A stretch of 64,000 bases of DNA, taken from contig NZ_FOAP01000008.1 of assembly GCF_900109545.1 (NCBI RefSeq), positions 248,001 through 312,000 on the forward strand, read 5' to 3'. Shown in pieces: positions 61,280 through 64,000 of the stretch. Numbering within the stretch: the first letter of the stretch is position 1; every line of letters starts with the position of its first letter. A program made the translations under genes and the position numbers. Source of the stretch: Stigmatella aurantiaca (lineage in GTDB: Bacteria > Myxococcota > Myxococcia > Myxococcales > Myxococcaceae). A model generated the notes under the pieces. That model was given only the letters and a program-made list of their open reading frames with translations, was not told the origin of the DNA and ran no database searches.

Positions 61280-62071
61280 CTACTGCTCGGCGGCCGTGCT
61301 CTTGGCGGCGCCGGGCTTGTCGATCTCCTCGGCGGGGTAGGACTTGGCGGCCTCCAGGTAGCGCGAGGCCTGGATGCGCTTGCGCTCCCGGGCCTTGATG
61401 GTGTCCGGAATGGCGAGCGTGGGCTCGGCGCCCGAGGCGGCCTCCACGGTGATGCCGTCACAGAAGAGCCAGCGCGTCGTCCCCTCTTTGTCCTGGCGCG
61501 CGAAGTACAGGTCGCCGCTGCCCACCGCCGTCTTGGCGGTGCACCACGTCTGCTTCGCCGTGGTCTCGCGGGCCGTGGACTCCTCCTGCCACTTGGCCTC
61601 GGAGGCGCGCTGGCCGGCGGCGGCCAGGATGGCCGGGGCCTCCTTCATCCGGGCCTTGGCGCGGTCCACCGCGGCGGTTCCCTTCTGGATGAGCTCCGGG
61701 TAGGGCGCGTTGCGGCTGAACTTGCACTCGCGCACCACCGCGAGGTTCTTGCGGTGGGTGTCCGCGACCGGCCCCAGCGCCTGGGCGCCCTCGCGCAGGG
61801 TGGTGAGCTGCTCCTCGGTGGGCGTGGCCTCGGGCTTGGCCGCCTCATCGGTGCTGGCGGCGAACTGCTCCAGGGCCTGGGTGAGGGTGGTCAGCTCCGC
61901 GGCCAGCGGGCGCTCCCCCATGCCGCAGATGGAGCCGCGCACGAGCGCGTAGTCCCGGTATTCGAGCTTGGAGGAGCCCAGGGTGGCTTGCTTCGCGGGG
62001 GGCGGTTTCTTCGCCGCGCATCCGGCCAGCGCGGCACACAGCCCCAGGAAAAGGATTCGAGGTGCGCTCAT
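61280..62071 (-). CDS. Hypothetical lipoprotein
   Basis: A 263-residue lipoprotein with signal MSAPRILFLGLCAALAGC and a clear lipobox LAGC (Cys 18). The body is Ala/Glu/Lys-rich and mostly helical, with several Cys (SICGMG, VVRECKF, TWCTAK, LFCDGI). I recognise no family. Divergent from the solute-binding-like gene at 62202. Confidence 0.7.
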   Translation of the reverse strand: MSAPRILFLGLCAALAGCAAKKPPPAKQATLGSSKLEYRDYALVRGSICGMGERPLAAELTTLTQALEQFAASTDEAAKPEATPTEEQLTTLREGAQALGPVADTHRKNLAVVRECKFSRNAPYPELIQKGTAAVDRAKARMKEAPAILAAAGQRASEAKWQEESTARETTAKQTWCTAKTAVGSGDLYFARQDKEGTTRWLFCDGITVEAASGAEPTLAIPDTIKARERKRIQASRYLEAAKSYPAEEIDKPGAAKSTAAEQ

Positions 62072-62201
62072 TGTTCCAGGTCCTCGGATTCTGTAGAGGT
62101 CGAAAACCCCTGACGGTTCCAGGATGTAGGTTAGACAGGTGGCGCGCGAACAGCGCGAGGGCGGGCACTATAGCGAAGTCCTTCCAAGAGGTGCGTTTCA
62201 C

Positions 62202-63398
62202 ATGAAGCCCAGGGTTCTCATCATCATTGGCTTGCTCGCGGCGGTCGGGGGGGTGCTCCACCTGTCCCGCGCGGGCAAGCCCGAGAACCTGGAGTCCGGG
62301 GAAACAGGGCGCCTCGCCCCGGCGCCCGTCCCGGTGCAGGAGCGCACGGAGATCTCCTTCCTTTACAGCACGGAGAAGAAGGCCTGGGTGGAGGAGGCGG
62401 CCGCCGCCTTCCAGAAGACCCACCCCGCCATCCGGCTGTACCTGGTGGAGCGCGGCTCGCTGGATGCGGCCCAGGCGATTCTCGATGGACGAGAAAGGCC
62501 CACGGTGTGGAGCCCGGCGGACACGGCGGTCCTGCGGATGCTGGAGTCGGACTGGGCCACGGCGCCGGAGCGGGGGCCGCTGTTCGCGCGGCAGGGCGAG
62601 GATGCGCCGCAGTCGCTGGTGATTACCCCCCTGGTGTTCGTGGTGTGGGAGGACCGCGCGAACGTGCTCCTGGCCTCCAGCGGGGGCAAGCAGATCTCCT
62701 GGAGGACGATCCAGAAGGCCGTGTCGAGTGATCAGGGCTGGCCGTCCATCGGGGGCAAGGAGGAGTGGGGCTTCGTGAAGCTGGGACAGACGGACCCCAC
62801 GCGCTCGAACTCGGGCCTCCAGGCGATGCTCCTGGCCACGTTCGAGTACCACCACAAGCGCATGGGCCTGACGGTGGGCGACGTGCTGGACGCGAAGTAC
62901 CAGGAGTGGATCAAACAGATGGAGCGGGGCGTGGCTCGGTTCGAGACCTCCACGCGCCTGGTCATGACGGACATGGTCCGCTTCGGGCCCTCGCGCTACG
63001 ACATCGCCGTGGTGTACGAGAACCTGGCCATCTGGCAGATCTCGAATGCGACGGAGCGGTGGGGAAAGCTGAAGGTGTATTACCCGCCGTTGACGCTGTG
63101 GAGTGACCACCCGGCGGTGGTGTTGCAGGCGGAGTGGGTGACGCCCCGGCAGAAGGAGGCGGCGCGGGAGTGGCTGGCGTACCTGCGAAGCCACCCGGTG
63201 CAGCGGCGGGCGCTGGCGTTCGGGTTCCGGCCCGCGGACCCGGAGGTGCCCATCCAGACCGCCGAGGCGTCCAATCCGTTCTCGCGCTTCGCGGACCACG
63301 GCATCCAGGCCGAGGTGCCGCCCGCGGCGGAGGTGCCCGAGGGGCCCGTGGTCCGCAACCTGCTGACGATGTGGACCCGGGTCGTCGGCCCCCGGTGA
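62202..63398 (+). CDS. Extracellular solute-binding-like protein (orphan)
   Basis: A 398-residue protein with an N-terminal membrane/signal segment (MKPRVLIIIGLLAAVGGVLHL). It then has a two-lobed binding-protein look: ISFLYSTEKKAWVEEAAAAFQKTHPAIRLYLVERGS near residue 50, PLVFVVWEDR, GFVKLGQTDPTRSNSGLQAM, DIAVVYENLAIW and YYPPLTLWSDHPAVVL. The pattern fits substrate-binding family 11-like proteins. No ABC permease or ATPase gene lies beside it. ATG 62202 is used. Confidence 0.78.
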   Translation: MKPRVLIIIGLLAAVGGVLHLSRAGKPENLESGETGRLAPAPVPVQERTEISFLYSTEKKAWVEEAAAAFQKTHPAIRLYLVERGSLDAAQAILDGRERPTVWSPADTAVLRMLESDWATAPERGPLFARQGEDAPQSLVITPLVFVVWEDRANVLLASSGGKQISWRTIQKAVSSDQGWPSIGGKEEWGFVKLGQTDPTRSNSGLQAMLLATFEYHHKRMGLTVGDVLDAKYQEWIKQMERGVARFETSTRLVMTDMVRFGPSRYDIAVVYENLAIWQISNATERWGKLKVYYPPLTLWSDHPAVVLQAEWVTPRQKEAAREWLAYLRSHPVQRRALAFGFRPADPEVPIQTAEASNPFSRFADHGIQAEVPPAAEVPEGPVVRNLLTMWTRVVGPR

Positions 63399-63494
63399 GT
63401 TGTCTCTGTATTGTTTTATGCAGAGCGCGTGGGGCTGAGTCGACTGCCGGTGGGGGGCCTGTCACTGTGGACGGGTCTGTCACCGGGGGAAGGC

Positions 63495-64000
63495 ATGCAG
63501 CTTCGCAGTATTCGCCGATGCAGGAGCACCTTGATTCGGTTGTGCGCTGGTCTCGTGGCATGGGTCTTTCTTTCCTTTCCCGCGCTGGCTGCGGAAGCCT
63601 CGAAGAACACCGCGCTCCAGAGAGCCCTGCGTCTCTACAGTGACTTCGAATACGAGAAGGCATTGCGCGCGCTGGAGGAGGCTTCTCAACGGATTGAGAA
63701 TACGGACGAGGAGAAGGTCTCTATTGCTCTGCTGGAGGGAGTGTTGTCGTTCGAGACCCACCAACCCGAGCGTGGCAGGAATGCCTTCGTGCGGGCGCTT
63801 AAACTGAACCTTGAAGCCAAACTGCCCTTCGCGCTGGCGCCCAAGGTCGCTTCGGTGCTCAATGAGGAGCGTGAAAAACTCCGGCTGGCTCTGCTGCCTT
63901 TTCCCGTGGAGGAGGACCTCACCCTCGCTTCACCCCCTGTTTCTCTCCAGGCCAAGAGCCACTGGGGCTCAAGGCTTCGGCTTCCAGTAGCTATCGGTGG
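63495..64000 (+). CDS. Secreted TPR-like protein (truncated by window end)
   Basis: The frame from ATG 63495 stays open to the last base, encoding at least 168 residues. The N terminus is basic then hydrophobic (RLCAGLVAWVFLSFPALA), a signal peptide with cleavage after ALA. The rest is helical and TPR-like (ALRLYSDFEYEKALRALEEAS, RNAFVRALKLNLEAKL). GGGGGAAGGC just upstream is a good ribosome site. Family and length cannot be judged; the 3' end is missing. Confidence 0.7.
   Translation, partial: MQLRSIRRCRSTLIRLCAGLVAWVFLSFPALAAEASKNTALQRALRLYSDFEYEKALRALEEASQRIENTDEEKVSIALLEGVLSFETHQPERGRNAFVRALKLNLEAKLPFALAPKVASVLNEEREKLRLALLPFPVEEDLTLASPPVSLQAKSHWGSRLRLPVAIG

Overview
The window is about 70% G+C, densely packed, and encodes proteins typical of a predatory, fruiting-body-forming myxobacterium. 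These include a Ser/Thr kinase fused to an ATPase and TPR-like tail, several lipoproteins, secreted serine proteases, a GH16 glucanase, a neutral ceramidase, many two-component proteins, a V4R/sigma-54 activator and an RpoH-type sigma factor. I infer Myxococcota, probably suborder Cystobacterineae; the genus cannot be fixed from sequence alone. I see no rRNA, tRNA, CRISPR array, insertion sequence or prophage. The first gene (PBP1A) and the last gene (secreted TPR-like protein) run off the window.

Layout. 1-8.4 kb: C-terminal part of a class A penicillin-binding protein, a GH16 lipoprotein, an MFS transporter, an SDR, a GAF histidine kinase divergent from a stand-alone receiver, and a histone-deacetylase-like hydrolase. 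8.5-13.6 kb: a chemoreceptor, then tatB-tatC-(RCK channel-like protein), where the last two genes overlap as ATGA. 13.7-23.5 kb: a divergent EEP-fold lipoprotein with an AT-rich upstream region, a P5C dehydrogenase/epimerase pair, a receiver, a trypsin-like lipoprotein, and a 1237-residue kinase-ATPase. 23.6-29.6 kb: a thiolase, two tiny conserved-looking genes, a rhomboid-like protein, and a divergent V4R sigma-54 activator/LigB-type dioxygenase pair with a candidate sigma-54 promoter and inverted repeats between them, then YceI. 29.6-41.4 kb: a 1316-residue low-complexity repeat protein, a gluzincin peptidase, threonine deaminase, glutamate dehydrogenase, a DEAD-box helicase with three C-terminal RNA-binding domains, and an RpoH-like sigma factor. 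41.4-50.6 kb: a ketosynthase with a large insertion and its upstream partner (tandem jelly-roll membrane protein), small membrane proteins, a DUF4159/VWA-GATase pair, a VOC protein and a Tat-lipoprotein amidohydrolase. 50.8-64 kb: an alpha-lytic-type protease, a solitary N6-adenine methylase, a neutral ceramidase, a GspE/PilB-type ATPase, a paralogous zinc-ribbon membrane pair, an Eis-like acetyltransferase, a WGR protein, a lipoprotein, a solute-binding-like protein and the truncated final gene.

How the genes work together. Amino-acid catabolism is well represented (P5C dehydrogenase, GDH, threonine deaminase), as expected for an organism that feeds on protein. Secreted hydrolases (two serine proteases, glucanase, ceramidase, gluzincin) fit predation. 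The Tat translocase is encoded beside a channel-like protein, and three other genes in the window carry twin-arginine-like N termini. The best candidates for something new are the TatC with about 155 extra residues in a periplasmic loop, the inserted ketosynthase with its jelly-roll partner, the regulator/dioxygenase intergenic architecture, the triple-RBD helicase, and the zinc-ribbon pair. No single complete undescribed system is proven here.
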